Shown: one piece after another, positions 49,028 to 58,353 of the stretch
Layout: each line of letters opens with the position of its first letter
Position numbering within the stretch: the first letter of the stretch is position 1
Assembly (NCBI RefSeq): GCF_016786215.1
Contig: NZ_JADOBG010000011.1
Span: 84,919 to 148,918, forward strand
Source of the DNA: Legionella bononiensis
GTDB lineage: Bacteria; Pseudomonadota; Gammaproteobacteria; Legionellales; Legionellaceae
Direction: 5' to 3'
Length of the DNA stretch: 64,000 nucleotides
Made by a program: the position numbers and the translations under genes
Notes under the pieces: generated by a model
The model's input: only the letters and a program-made list of their open reading frames with translations
Database searches by the model: none
Told to the model about the DNA's origin: nothing

Positions 49028-49749
49028 GTCTATTAGAAGCCATAGAGTTAAAAAAATCATTTAAATCCAGAACTGTTGTTAATGGCATTAGCATTAATAT
49101 TAAAAAAGGCGAATGCGTTGGATTACTGGGGCCTAATGGTGCAGGTAAAACCACCTGTTTCTATATGATAGTTGGCCTGCAATCCTGTGATGAAGGTCAA
49201 ATAATTCTTAATGGTAAAGACATTACGCATTCAGCAATGCACCAAAGGGCACGATTAGGGATCAGCTATCTGCCACAGGAAGCTTCCGTATTCCGTAAAC
49301 TCACCGTTGCAGAAAACATCATGGCAATATTGCAACTCCGGACTGATTTAGACGATCAGGCTCGCGAAGAAAAGCTGGATCTGCTTCTTCAGGAATTCCA
49401 TATTACCCATATTGAAAAAAGTTTGGGAATGTCATTATCTGGCGGAGAAAGAAGACGAGTTGAAATCGCAAGAGCTTTGGCCATTGAACCTTCCTTTATT
49501 TTACTTGATGAACCTTTTGCCGGTGTTGATCCTATTTCGGTCATAGACATTAAAAAAATTATTCAGCATTTATGCGATCATGGTATTGGGGTATTAATTA
49601 CTGATCATAATGTCCGGGAAACACTGGATATTTGTGAACGAGCCTATATTGTAAGCCAAGGAAAAATTTTATGTGAAGGCGCTCCGGAAGTCATCCTGGC
49701 GAATAAACAAGTAAGGGCAGTATACCTCGGCGAGGATTTTGCTTTATAG
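49024..49749 (+). CDS. lptB: LPS export ABC transporter ATP-binding protein LptB
   Basis: This 241-aa ABC ATPase has Walker [18 protein letters not shown], the signature [19 protein letters not shown], and Walker [17 protein letters not shown], with the LptB-type [13 protein letters not shown]. It powers LPS extraction. It overlaps lptA by 4 bases; lptFG are not adjacent, as is usual. Confidence 0.96.
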   Translation: MSLLEAIELKKSFKSRTVVNGISINIKKGECVGLLGPNGAGKTTCFYMIVGLQSCDEGQIILNGKDITHSAMHQRARLGISYLPQEASVFRKLTVAENIMAILQLRTDLDDQAREEKLDLLLQEFHITHIEKSLGMSLSGGERRRVEIARALAIEPSFILLDEPFAGVDPISVIDIKKIIQHLCDHGIGVLITDHNVRETLDICERAYIVSQGKILCEGAPEVILANKQVRAVYLGEDFAL

Positions 49750-49756
49750 GATCCCA

Positions 49757-50335
49757 ATGCTTTTACTGATTGATAATTACGACTCATTTACTTATAACCT
49801 GGTACAATATTTTCAATGTTTGAACCAGGAAGTTACGGTTCATCCTAATGATCAAATTAATATAAACGATATAAGAAGACTTGCGCCTGAATTTCTAGTC
49901 ATCTCACCCGGTCCAAAATCGCCAGATGAGGCAGGCATTTCCTTAGAGGCAATCAGAGCACTACATCAAGAGATTCCAATATTAGGTGTTTGTCTTGGTC
50001 ATCAGTGTCTGGCTCAGGCTTTTGGGGGAACAATTATCCCTGCACCTGAAATCATGCATGGGAAAACGTCAGAAATCCACCATAATAACAAAGGACTCTT
50101 CAAGAATATTCCCAACAACTTTAAAGCCACAAGATACCACTCTCTGGCAGTCGAAGAATCAAATTTACCGGATTGTTTTTCTATAGATGCCTGGACAGAT
50201 AATACAATTATGGCAATTTCACATCGTCAATATCCCCTTTTTGGTCTACAATTTCACCCGGAAGCAATTTTAAGCCAATACGGTTTGCAATTATTAGAGA
50301 ATTTTTTAAATTATGAAACCCAATCAACTATTTGA
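49757..50335 (+). CDS. trpG: Anthranilate/aminodeoxychorismate synthase glutamine amidotransferase
   Basis: This 192-aa class I amidotransferase starts MLLLIDNYDSFTYNLVQYF. The catalytic Cys is in GVCLGHQCLAQAFGG, with His and Glu in LQFHPEAIL. It provides ammonia to chorismate-using synthases and may serve both tryptophan and folate pathways (TrpG/PabA). The ATG at 49757 has TAGGA upstream. It overlaps trpD by 23 bases. Confidence 0.92.
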   Translation: MLLLIDNYDSFTYNLVQYFQCLNQEVTVHPNDQININDIRRLAPEFLVISPGPKSPDEAGISLEAIRALHQEIPILGVCLGHQCLAQAFGGTIIPAPEIMHGKTSEIHHNNKGLFKNIPNNFKATRYHSLAVEESNLPDCFSIDAWTDNTIMAISHRQYPLFGLQFHPEAILSQYGLQLLENFLNYETQSTI

Positions 50336-51347
50336 ACAGCTAATCGCGAAGAAGGATCTGAGTCCTTCTCAGATGCATGAAGTTATTCATGACTGTATGA
50401 CGGGTCAATTGAATGATACGCAAATCGCTACCTTTTTGGCGCTCATGAGAATGAAAGGTGAAACAGCCAATGAACTGACCGCTGCAGCAAAAGTAATGCG
50501 AAAATTAGCTCATCCTATTGAACTGGGCGAGAATCTGATTGATATCGTTGGCACTGGTGGTGACGGTAAAAATACCTTTAACGTATCCACTGCCTGCAGT
50601 TTTGTTGTCGCTGGAGCAGGAGTTCAAGTTGCTAAGCATGGGAATCGTTCCGTATCAAGCCGTAGTGGTAGTGCCGATTTATTGGAACAGGCGGGATTTA
50701 TCTTGAATCTTACTGACGAGCAGATGCATACCTGCATCAAACAATGCGGTTTGGCTTTTCTGTTTGCCCCCCATTATCACCCGGCCATGCAGCATGCACG
50801 ATCAGCGCGTCAACAATTAGGAATTAGAACTCTGTTCAATTTACTGGGTCCATTGGTCAATCCAGCGCAAGTAAAAAAACAGGTTGTCGGAGTTTACCCT
50901 GGTACCTGGTTAAAACCTTTATCTACTGTACTGGCTAATTTAGGCTGTGAACGTTCACTGGTGATCAGTTCGCATGATGGACTGGATGAAATCAGTATTG
51001 CTTCACCTACTGATGTTGTGGAGTACCGTAATGGAGTGTATAAAGAATGGTTAATCAATCCTGAGCAATATGGTATAAAACACCGCTCGCTGGATGCAAT
51101 TATTGTCGACTCACCCCAGCAAAGTCTGGAATTGATTACATCCGTATTTTCCGGGATACCTGGGCCAGCGCGTGACATGGTTCTGCTTAATTCTGCAGCG
51201 GCAATTTATTGTGCCAAAGATGATTTATCATTCGAACTTGCGCTTGAGCAGGCCAAAACGTCAATAGACAGTGGTAACGCAGCTCAATGTTTCACCAATC
51301 TTCGTATCCTAACTCAAAACTTAAATAAAGAATCACACCATGAATAG
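50313..51347 (+). CDS. trpD: Anthranilate phosphoribosyltransferase
   Basis: This 344-aa enzyme has the PRPP-binding [48 protein letters not shown], and the [34 protein letters not shown] motif. It adds phosphoribose to anthranilate. It overlaps both trpG and trpC. Confidence 0.96.
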   Translation: MKPNQLFEQLIAKKDLSPSQMHEVIHDCMTGQLNDTQIATFLALMRMKGETANELTAAAKVMRKLAHPIELGENLIDIVGTGGDGKNTFNVSTACSFVVAGAGVQVAKHGNRSVSSRSGSADLLEQAGFILNLTDEQMHTCIKQCGLAFLFAPHYHPAMQHARSARQQLGIRTLFNLLGPLVNPAQVKKQVVGVYPGTWLKPLSTVLANLGCERSLVISSHDGLDEISIASPTDVVEYRNGVYKEWLINPEQYGIKHRSLDAIIVDSPQQSLELITSVFSGIPGPARDMVLLNSAAAIYCAKDDLSFELALEQAKTSIDSGNAAQCFTNLRILTQNLNKESHHE

Positions 51348-52122
51348 TATTTTACAACGCATTGCTCAATATAAGCAGGAAGAGGTTGCACACTCAAAAA
51401 AAATTAAGCCCCTGAGTTCTCTTTCCAAAGAACACTTTATAGAAAAACGAGATTTTCTAGCAGCGCTTCAACACAGTTCGTCTCCTGCGATCATTGCAGA
51501 AATAAAAAAAGCGTCTCCAAGTAAAGGACTCATTAGAGAAGACTTTGATGTCGCGGAAATTGCAACTATTTATGCCCAAAATGGCGCAAAATGTATATCT
51601 GTTCTGACCGATACACATTTTTTTCAAGGTCACCCTGATTATTTAGCGCTGGCAAAATTACAGTGCAATCTACCTGTTTTACGAAAGGATTTTATTATCG
51701 ATCCGTACCAAATCCATGAAAGTCTGGCTTTGGGCGCTGATTGCATCCTTCTTATTGTTGCGATGCTAGATGACCCACAGTTAGCTGATTTTTGTCAGTT
51801 AGCCCAGGAACTTAACCTGTCTGTACTGGTTGAAAGTCATACTAGAGAAGAACTGGAACGGGCCATAAAATTACCTACTCCATTAATAGGCATAAACAAC
51901 CGCAGTTTACATACCTTTAAGACCGACATGCAATTAAGCATTCAACTCAAACAGTATGTACCCGTAGATAAAATGATTATTACAGAAAGCGGAATCAATA
52001 CGCGTGACGACATTAAATTAATGCAGTCTCATGGGATTAATACATTTCTTATCGGAGAAAGTCTCATGCGCTCCAAAAATATTGGTGAAGCACTCAAGGG
52101 ATTAATAAGCGATCCCTGTTAA
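51340..52122 (+). CDS. trpC: Indole-3-glycerol phosphate synthase
   Basis: This 260-aa TIM-barrel enzyme has [49 protein letters not shown], and [11 protein letters not shown] plus ITESGI. It closes the indole ring in tryptophan synthesis. It overlaps trpD by 8 bases and ends one base from the convergent small Pro/Glu-rich gene. Confidence 0.96.
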   Translation: MNSILQRIAQYKQEEVAHSKKIKPLSSLSKEHFIEKRDFLAALQHSSSPAIIAEIKKASPSKGLIREDFDVAEIATIYAQNGAKCISVLTDTHFFQGHPDYLALAKLQCNLPVLRKDFIIDPYQIHESLALGADCILLIVAMLDDPQLADFCQLAQELNLSVLVESHTREELERAIKLPTPLIGINNRSLHTFKTDMQLSIQLKQYVPVDKMIITESGINTRDDIKLMQSHGINTFLIGESLMRSKNIGEALKGLISDPC

Positions 52123-52123
52123 A

Positions 52124-52273
52124 TTATTCTTCATATCCTGGTTCAGGAGTTTGAATGGGCTCAGGTTCAGGCAATTCAGGGTAACCGGGTTCAAATGGCT
52201 CTGGAGTTATTGGATATTCCATCGGCTCCTCGGGATACTCATATGGGTCATTTGGTATTTCGCTGTTTCTCAA
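52124..52273 (-). CDS. Tiny Pro/Glu-rich acidic protein (49 aa, TTG start)
   Basis: This minus-strand frame starts at a TTG with AAAGG about six bases upstream and encodes 49 residues. It begins LRNSEIPNDPYEYPEEPMEY and continues with repeated PE/EP pairs (TPEPFEPGYPELPEPEP) to GYEE. It has almost no basic residues and would be disordered. It converges with trpC with a one-base gap. Strong compositional regularity argues for a real gene or a disordered peptide; function is unknown. No ATG is available in frame near the start. Confidence 0.5.
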   Translation of the reverse strand: MRNSEIPNDPYEYPEEPMEYPITPEPFEPGYPELPEPEPIQTPEPGYEE

Positions 52274-52412
52274 AGTAACACCTTTCAGTTGTCATTTTAA
52301 TTAATTATAGCAAAGCCAATTTCATGTATTGGTGGTAATCCAAATTATTTCTAGCGAATCATAAAATCAGGACTTACACATTGCACTAGCCCCTAAATAA
52401 ATTCAGGAAATC

Positions 52413-52892
52413 TGACAACCTGAACGCAGTGAAGAATCTCCAAATGCAGGCACTGCACCAAACTCAGGAGATCCCTCATTGCATTCGGGATGACGTGTTC
52501 GGAGATTATCACGTCATCCTGAATGCAGTGAAGGATCTCCCAATGCAGGCACTGCACCAAACTCAGGAGATCCCTCATTGCATTCGGGATGACGTGCTCG
52601 GAGATTATCACGTCATCCTGAACGCAGTGAAGGGTCTCCCAATGCAGGCACAGCACCAAATTCAGGAGATCCCTCATTGCATTCGGGATGATGTACTCGG
52701 AAATTATCACGTCATCCTGAACGCAGTGAAGGATCTCCAAATCCAGGCACAGCACCAAATTCAGGAGCTCCCACATTGCATTCGGGATGACGTGCTCGGA
52801 GATTATCACGTCATCCTGAACGCAGTGAAGGATCTCCAAATCCAGGCACAGCACCACATTCAGGAGCTCCCACAGTGCATTCGGGATGACGT
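52413..52892. repeat. 99-bp tandem array (about five units)
   Basis: Five units repeat with an exact 99-base period (cores at 512, 611, 710 and 809, relative to 52000; the first unit is degraded). Each unit contains two arms of about 29 bp, CGTCATCCTGA..GGATCTCC and its imperfect complement ending CGGGATGACG, able to form a hairpin. Because 99 is a multiple of three, both strands stay open across the array; these frames are not counted as genes. The rest of 52274-53028 shows no gene. Confidence 0.93.
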
Positions 52893-53028
52893 TACCCTGG
52901 GTTAATAAGATGATACACAATGTGCCTCATGATTGATGACAGTTTGGTATCAGAATAAATTGTGATACCCTTCTGAAATTGGGTTTCTCTTCATTATGCA
53001 TCAAACATGATGTGTAGACCGAAGAAGA

Positions 53029-53259
53029 ATGAACCGATTGATTCAGTTTTTTGACGACTCTAATTTCGACGTCCCGCGACTTGTTCGCGAGATCCAGTTC
53101 GATCTTGATAAATACATTATGTTCGCCAATCTTACTGGATCTCTGAATCCCGCTAACAAGTCAGGGAACGTTGGGAGTGAATTACTGAATCATCAAAACA
53201 CTCTATCCGTTGACGAAGTACAACCAATTAAACAACAGAATACTGGGGAACTAAAATGA
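53029..53259 (+). CDS. Doubtful 76-aa ORF, largely derived from a repeat element
   Basis: The frame overlaps the SDR start by 4 bases. Most of it (53045-53203) is the palindromic element also found at 40010-40890; the VPRLVREIQF stretch comes from the repeat. A weak purine-rich site (GAAGAAG) precedes the ATG. It could be a translated leader peptide for the SDR gene or simply an open repeat. I consider it unproven. Confidence 0.3.
   Translation: MNRLIQFFDDSNFDVPRLVREIQFDLDKYIMFANLTGSLNPANKSGNVGSELLNHQNTLSVDEVQPIKQQNTGELK
53045..53203. mobile_element. Short version of the inverted element
   Basis: The left end (53054-53095, ACGTCCCGCGACTTGTTCGC core) matches one end of the 40010-40890 element, and the right end (53137-53203, CTAACAAGTC core with GAACGTTGGGA) matches the other end in opposite orientation. 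Only about 40 bases separate them. It appears inserted before the SDR gene. Confidence 0.65.
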
Positions 53260-54095
53260 AGGTTGCTGTAATTACTGGTGCTGCAAGCGGCATAGGACTA
53301 GCTCTAAGCCATATATGCCTACAACGTGGTATCAAGGTAGTCATGGTCGATAAGGACGGCTCCAGACTGATTAAAGAGGCCAACACGCTGATCGCCTTAT
53401 TTCCTGGATCAGTACTCAATAAAACCTGTGATATCACAAAACCTGATGAAATTGTACAACTGCTGCACTATGTAGATACTCATTGTGGAAGAATAGACTG
53501 GCTTTTTAATAATGCAGGAATCATGGGTACTTTGGCACCCGTCTGGGAATTACAGCCAGAACAATTGAACCAGGTTATGGATGTCAATTTATATGGGATG
53601 ACTCATGTCATCCGGATTTTTATGCCTTATTTATTCAAACAACAATTCCATTCCCATATTATAAATATGGGAAGTATGTATGGACTGTGTTCCGGTTCAC
53701 AAATTGCAGCGTATTCCATGTCAAAACATGCTGTTTTGGCATTATCTGAATCACTGTTTTATGATCTTAAACGACTTGAAAAACCTGTTGATGTGTCAGT
53801 AGTTTTCCCTTCATTTACTGATACCGCATTGCTATCCAATAATTCAGCTGAATCCCAGTCTGCATTTCACGAGTCTTTAAATTCACTGTTAGCGCATTCA
53901 CGCCCTGCATCAGATGTCGCGTTGCATATTATTCAAGAAGTGGAACTAAAACGATTTTATATATTGCCGGACAAAGAAGTTAAGGGGTACTGTGAGGAAC
54001 GAACAAACGCCATCCTCCGGCAGGAAAACCCATATATTAATAACATTGAAAAACTGATGAATTCTCTAATCAAACGTAAACGAGTTTTAGTTTAG
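53256..54095 (+). CDS. Short-chain dehydrogenase/reductase
   Basis: This 279-aa classical SDR has the Rossmann motif TGAASGIGLALSHIC, NNAGIMG, catalytic Ser in NMGSMYG and YSMSKHA with Tyr and Lys. Asp in VMVDKDG suggests NAD(H) preference. The substrate is unknown. GGGGAA upstream supports the ATG. A flavin monooxygenase gene converges with it, so a shared lipid or xenobiotic oxidation role is possible but speculative. Confidence 0.9.
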   Translation: MKVAVITGAASGIGLALSHICLQRGIKVVMVDKDGSRLIKEANTLIALFPGSVLNKTCDITKPDEIVQLLHYVDTHCGRIDWLFNNAGIMGTLAPVWELQPEQLNQVMDVNLYGMTHVIRIFMPYLFKQQFHSHIINMGSMYGLCSGSQIAAYSMSKHAVLALSESLFYDLKRLEKPVDVSVVFPSFTDTALLSNNSAESQSAFHESLNSLLAHSRPASDVALHIIQEVELKRFYILPDKEVKGYCEERTNAILRQENPYINNIEKLMNSLIKRKRVLV

Positions 54096-54118
54096 AGAAA
54101 ATTCAAAAAATGTAAGTC

Positions 54119-54231
54119 GTAGCCTGTATTAGACGAAGTCGTAATACAGGTTCAACCTTCTCAAGCAATTTCCAACGCTTATAGCTCTGACGAAACAACC
54201 CTGCATTACGACTTCGTCTAATACAGGCTAC
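54119..54231. repeat. Second inverted pair of GTAGCCTGTATTAG-type repeats
   Basis: A 32-bp arm (54119-54150) and its near-perfect complement (54200-54231) flank 49 bases. They are the same family as 16260-16349 with an extra A/T pair in the loop region (TTAGACGAAGTCGTAATA). The pair lies between convergent genes, where it may terminate both. Confidence 0.88.
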
Positions 54232-54247
54232 AATTGCTGACAATCAA

Positions 54248-55591
54248 TCAAGAGTTAAATTTTAAACTAAATCGTTTTTTTCCCAGCATTTCTAATAATT
54301 CACGCCGAAACATGTGATAGTCAACCTCCAGGGCATGACGCCTGTTGGACTTGAAGCGATAATGCGGTTTATTAATTTCCTTCTCTATTTTTTTATGCAA
54401 CTGCTCTGGTCGCTGTAAACTTCCATTGATAATGCGTGCAACAATTTTCGATTGATAATCAGCTAAAGGCCAAATACACCCTTGTGGTTGACAAAGACCA
54501 ATAAAATATAAATTATCAAAATCTGGATGCATCATTTTTCGATAAAGAGGAATTTTGGTGGAATTACTAAAATCAAGACACTCTTTATCAAAAAAAGGAA
54601 AACTGATTTGATACCCTGTTGCAAAAATGACTGTATCAAACTCATCTTTGCTGCCATCTGTAAAATGCACTTCATTCCCTTCGAAATGGGATATTCCTGG
54701 GCGAGGTATTATTTTTCCATGACGAATAAAATAAAGTAGCTCCGAGTTGATTGTGGGATGTATTTCTAAAGGGCCGCAATCGGGTTTCATTAATTTGTAT
54801 TTACCATAGCGTCCCTGTAAGCCTCTGACTACCAAACTGATAAATTTCTGTCTTAACCAGGACGGCATCCACTGAATTTTAGCTACAGCTACATCAGTAG
54901 GTTTACCAAAAATAAATTTGGGAAAAATATGATATCCGCGGCGCATACTGATGCAGGTTTTAGGAGACACTCGAGAAATTTCTACGGCTACATCACAGGC
55001 TGAATTTCCGCCACCGACTACTAATACACGTTTATCTTTAAAAACTGATGCTTTTTTATATTGGTGGGAATGAAGCACCTCACCAGAAAATTCCCCTTGA
55101 TATTTAGGCACAGTGGGATCCCAATGATGGCCATTTGCTACCAACAAAAAGTCATAGCACTCTTCATGAGTACCATGTGAATCCTCATAAAGTACGTTCC
55201 ATTTCTGATCATCAGTTCGTGTAACTTTTAAAACCGTAGTATTAAAACGAACATACTTGTTCAGATCGAAATGTTCAGCATAGCTCTTAAAATAATTTAA
55301 TAACTGCGCATGGGATGGATAGTCAGAATATTCCGCGGGCATAGGAAAGTCTTCAAATTCCGACCACCTCTTTGAACTGATAATATGAGTAGTTTCATAG
55401 ACACTTGAATGATTATTATTCTCATCATAAACCCAATTACCGCCTATTTGATTGTTTTTTTCAAAAGCTGTGATATCGGTTAAACCTTGTTCCTGTAAAT
55501 TTTTAATTGCTGCAATTCCACTTGGGCCAGCTCCAATAACACAGATACGAGGAGATAAACAGTCTTTATGCGCCCTTACTATTTCCATCAA
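54248..55591 (-). CDS. Flavin-containing monooxygenase
   Basis: This 447-aa class B monooxygenase has the FAD motif VIGAGPSGIAAIKNLQ, the FMO/BVMO fingerprint-like FSGEVLHSHQYK, the NADPH motif VVGGGNSACDVAVEIS and FATGYQISFPF. It would oxygenate soft nucleophiles or ketones. The length is normal. Its start overlaps the 3' end of the upstream lipoprotein gene by 26 bases; two adjacent Met codons may serve as start. Confidence 0.92.
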   Translation of the reverse strand: MMEIVRAHKDCLSPRICVIGAGPSGIAAIKNLQEQGLTDITAFEKNNQIGGNWVYDENNNHSSVYETTHIISSKRWSEFEDFPMPAEYSDYPSHAQLLNYFKSYAEHFDLNKYVRFNTTVLKVTRTDDQKWNVLYEDSHGTHEECYDFLLVANGHHWDPTVPKYQGEFSGEVLHSHQYKKASVFKDKRVLVVGGGNSACDVAVEISRVSPKTCISMRRGYHIFPKFIFGKPTDVAVAKIQWMPSWLRQKFISLVVRGLQGRYGKYKLMKPDCGPLEIHPTINSELLYFIRHGKIIPRPGISHFEGNEVHFTDGSKDEFDTVIFATGYQISFPFFDKECLDFSNSTKIPLYRKMMHPDFDNLYFIGLCQPQGCIWPLADYQSKIVARIINGSLQRPEQLHKKIEKEINKPHYRFKSNRRHALEVDYHMFRRELLEMLGKKRFSLKFNS

Positions 55592-56288
55592 TTAACACCT
55601 TTTCAACTTTATCTAATATCATCGCCTGTACGACTTTATCTTTATCAATAGTAAAGTGGTTTACATTAACCTCTTTTAATGAATCTACATTTACGTTTTC
55701 AATATGAGTTGCTTCCGGATTTACTGCCCTTAACTTTAAACCACTAAACATAGGAACATAACCAGGTTTATAAACATTAAGCACCTGTTTTACGTTTGGA
55801 GGTACTATGGTTTGAGATACGGCATCAACCGTAACTAACAGCGCAACAGGAACACCTGCGTCATTTAGATTACGCGCAACCTTAATCTGCTCATTGGCGC
55901 CCAATGAATGGCCAATTAATATAATCGGTCTGTGTTCTTTTTGTCTGTAATACCGATCAATAATGTTTCGACTTACTTCACCTGCGTTATACCACATAGT
56001 ACTTCGAGATGAAATGTGGTATTTATCTGCTACTGTATCTCTTAATTGATTCATACCCTTACTAAAAATACCTAAGCCGCCTCGCATGGTATGCACTTCA
56101 CCTTTTTTAACAGGTACTGTGTTCCCCTTTGGCGTATTTTTATTCACGGTACTGGTATTATGTATCGCTTTTTTTCTATAAGCACTTCGGGAACCGGATA
56201 AATCGACGCATCCAGTTAAAATAACACTCGTTAACAACAATAAGAACGGTATAAAGAAATATGTTTGCTGATTGCGACAATAGTTCAT
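55566..56288 (-). CDS. Lipoprotein with alpha/beta hydrolase-like core
   Basis: This 240-aa lipoprotein has a long basic-hydrophobic leader and the lipobox LTGC (Cys about residue 27), so it is acylated and anchored to a membrane. The hydrolase part has MRGGLGIFSKGMNQL, then ILIGHSLGANEQIKVA, a nucleophile elbow (G-H-S-L-G), and VTVDAVS. A C-terminal His in VNHFTID could complete the triad. It resembles thioesterase or lipase-like lipoproteins. Its overlap with the FMO gene suggests co-expression. Confidence 0.8.
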   Translation of the reverse strand: MNYCRNQQTYFFIPFLLLLTSVILTGCVDLSGSRSAYRKKAIHNTSTVNKNTPKGNTVPVKKGEVHTMRGGLGIFSKGMNQLRDTVADKYHISSRSTMWYNAGEVSRNIIDRYYRQKEHRPIILIGHSLGANEQIKVARNLNDAGVPVALLVTVDAVSQTIVPPNVKQVLNVYKPGYVPMFSGLKLRAVNPEATHIENVNVDSLKEVNVNHFTIDKDKVVQAMILDKVEKVLIDGNSKGA

Positions 56289-56420
56289 ATTATTTTTATT
56301 GTGAATTATCGAAAGTTTATCATAACGTATTCTTGATTTATTTTACAGAGGCTTAGCTCGTCAATTATTCAGGAACTCAATCATGCCACTCTCAATGGAT
56401 GTACAGTTAAGAAAAATCTC

Positions 56421-58340
56421 TTAATCCAGTAAAGCAATTGAATCCAGATAACGCCCCTGCCCCCATGAAACATGAACCAGTTCCAAAGCATGCCATTGGG
56501 CTTCCTGTTCTACCTGTGTTGCAACGACCTGAATGTCCAGGGTTTTAGCCATTTCGTTAAAATAATGAATAAAAAACTGCTTACTCTCATTTTCATCAAT
56601 ATCCTGTACCAGGCTACCATGCAATTTTACATAATCGACATGTAATTCACTTAAATAATGAAGAGGAGAAAAATGAATCCCAACACGATCCACGCCAATC
56701 TTAACTCCCAATTTTTGAGCTTGCTTGGCAAATAATTTCACATCAGGAAACGAGTCCAGTACCTTGTTCTCACTTATTTCTAAAGATAAATTTTTTAATA
56801 TATCCGGCGGTGTATTTTTTAATTGTTGTAAATAAGCTTCTCTATGCTCTTTATTCACCAAAGTATCTTCCGATATGTTCAGTGCAAAACACTCAGTGGA
56901 GGCAATTTTTTTGGCAGTCAATTCTTTAAGAACATACAGATCAATCAGAAAAGCCAATCCCATTTTTTCAGCCACTGGCATAAAATAACCCGCCCCTAAT
57001 TCATCATTATCCTGATCTTGAATTCTTACAAAGATCTCTTTATGTAGAAAATCTTTGCCGTTGGTAACCCCTTGCGCATACAAATACATGTTTTTTTTGT
57101 CCAAGAAATTGACCAGGTCATCACGAGTAATTAAGCGCGGATACTTAAACGTATCATGTTCTTTCTGGCAATAGAACACCTGGAGTTCACGGGCTTTTTT
57201 AACCGACAAATCAACCATGGATAATAAGTTGGATACACTTTGATGAGCAAAATATCCAGCGGCTCCCATATGGGATTCACAAGGTTTAATCTCACTAATT
57301 GCCTGTCTTAAACTACTCTCAAACTCCTTACATTGCTTATCAAATATCTCCGGATCTTGCTCGTGATTAATTACCGCAAAGGTACTTCCGCTAATTCGTG
57401 CAATAGTACTGACTGAAGAGTGATTCCAGAATTCCTTGCATATTTTGGCAACGACTAAAACCAGATTATCTCCTTGCTGATAACCATGTTTTTGGTTCAG
57501 ATCATCCAACCCGTCAATAACGATCATCAGGACGTAACCGGGAATAAACTCATCCTCATTATCCAGAATTGCAGATAATTGTTGTAAAAAATACCGACGA
57601 TTACTTAATCCTGTCAACGGATCCTGATAAACCTGTACACGCAATAATTCAGCTTGTTGTAATTGATCTTCAAATAATGATTTAATTTTTAGCACCATCT
57701 GATTCATCGCCAGTGTCACCTGCTTCAATTCAGGCGTTCGAGGTATGTGCTTTTCAATTGGAAACTCATGTTCTGATATGGCTAGAGCCTGTGCAGTAAC
57801 TCGTTTTAAAGGTCTCAATAACAGCTGAATAAACCCATAAGTTAGTAGCAGAACGACTAAAGCAAAAATAATATAAGCCTTAACCATTTCTACTGCATTA
57901 CGCCACAGAGCACTATAAACATTACTGGGATCACTGATAACAGATACTACTCCTGCCTGCATCCATCCATCCATAACCAGCGACGATTTTTCAGTTAACG
58001 GCCATTGGATCAAATGGACAAACCATTGAGGAACATCATGTTGCTGGGCCATCAGTTTTTTGGTGATAAGAACCTTTCCCTTAATGTCTTTAACCCGAAT
58101 AAAGGAAAAGTAGCCTCTATCAAATACTGCCTGAACCATGGCGTTCATGGTTGGCAGATCATGGTTTAATAATGATTGAGATAACGACAATCCTAGGGAG
58201 GTAGCTGTATCCTGAGCATTACTCTCAATTTGCTGGATAAAAAAGTTACGAGCATTATTCATTGTAATAAAATAAGTGCCAATAAAAACGAGCAGTAACA
58301 TCATTAAAGCACCCAAAGCCATTTTCTTAATCAGTGTCAT
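56421..58340 (-). CDS. lapD: LapD-type c-di-GMP receptor (degenerate GGDEF-EAL)
   Basis: This 639-aa inner-membrane protein starts with a helix at 8-26, a LapD/MoxY-type periplasmic domain (27-150), a second helix (about 153-175), HAMP, then GGDEF and EAL domains. The GGDEF signature is replaced (ARISGSTFAV) and the EAL site reads HKEIFVRI, so it should bind, not make or cleave, c-di-GMP. In known systems LapD bound to c-di-GMP sequesters LapG and prevents adhesin release. It follows lapG by 13 bases. Confidence 0.9.
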   Translation of the reverse strand: MTLIKKMALGALMMLLLVFIGTYFITMNNARNFFIQQIESNAQDTATSLGLSLSQSLLNHDLPTMNAMVQAVFDRGYFSFIRVKDIKGKVLITKKLMAQQHDVPQWFVHLIQWPLTEKSSLVMDGWMQAGVVSVISDPSNVYSALWRNAVEMVKAYIIFALVVLLLTYGFIQLLLRPLKRVTAQALAISEHEFPIEKHIPRTPELKQVTLAMNQMVLKIKSLFEDQLQQAELLRVQVYQDPLTGLSNRRYFLQQLSAILDNEDEFIPGYVLMIVIDGLDDLNQKHGYQQGDNLVLVVAKICKEFWNHSSVSTIARISGSTFAVINHEQDPEIFDKQCKEFESSLRQAISEIKPCESHMGAAGYFAHQSVSNLLSMVDLSVKKARELQVFYCQKEHDTFKYPRLITRDDLVNFLDKKNMYLYAQGVTNGKDFLHKEIFVRIQDQDNDELGAGYFMPVAEKMGLAFLIDLYVLKELTAKKIASTECFALNISEDTLVNKEHREAYLQQLKNTPPDILKNLSLEISENKVLDSFPDVKLFAKQAQKLGVKIGVDRVGIHFSPLHYLSELHVDYVKLHGSLVQDIDENESKQFFIHYFNEMAKTLDIQVVATQVEQEAQWHALELVHVSWGQGRYLDSIALLD

Positions 58341-58353
58341 GGTCTCTCACCTT

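Noticed and set aside
52393..52920. Long open frames on both strands of the 99-bp array
   Set aside because: They arise because the period is a multiple of three and the unit lacks stops; both strands being open argues against selection for either.
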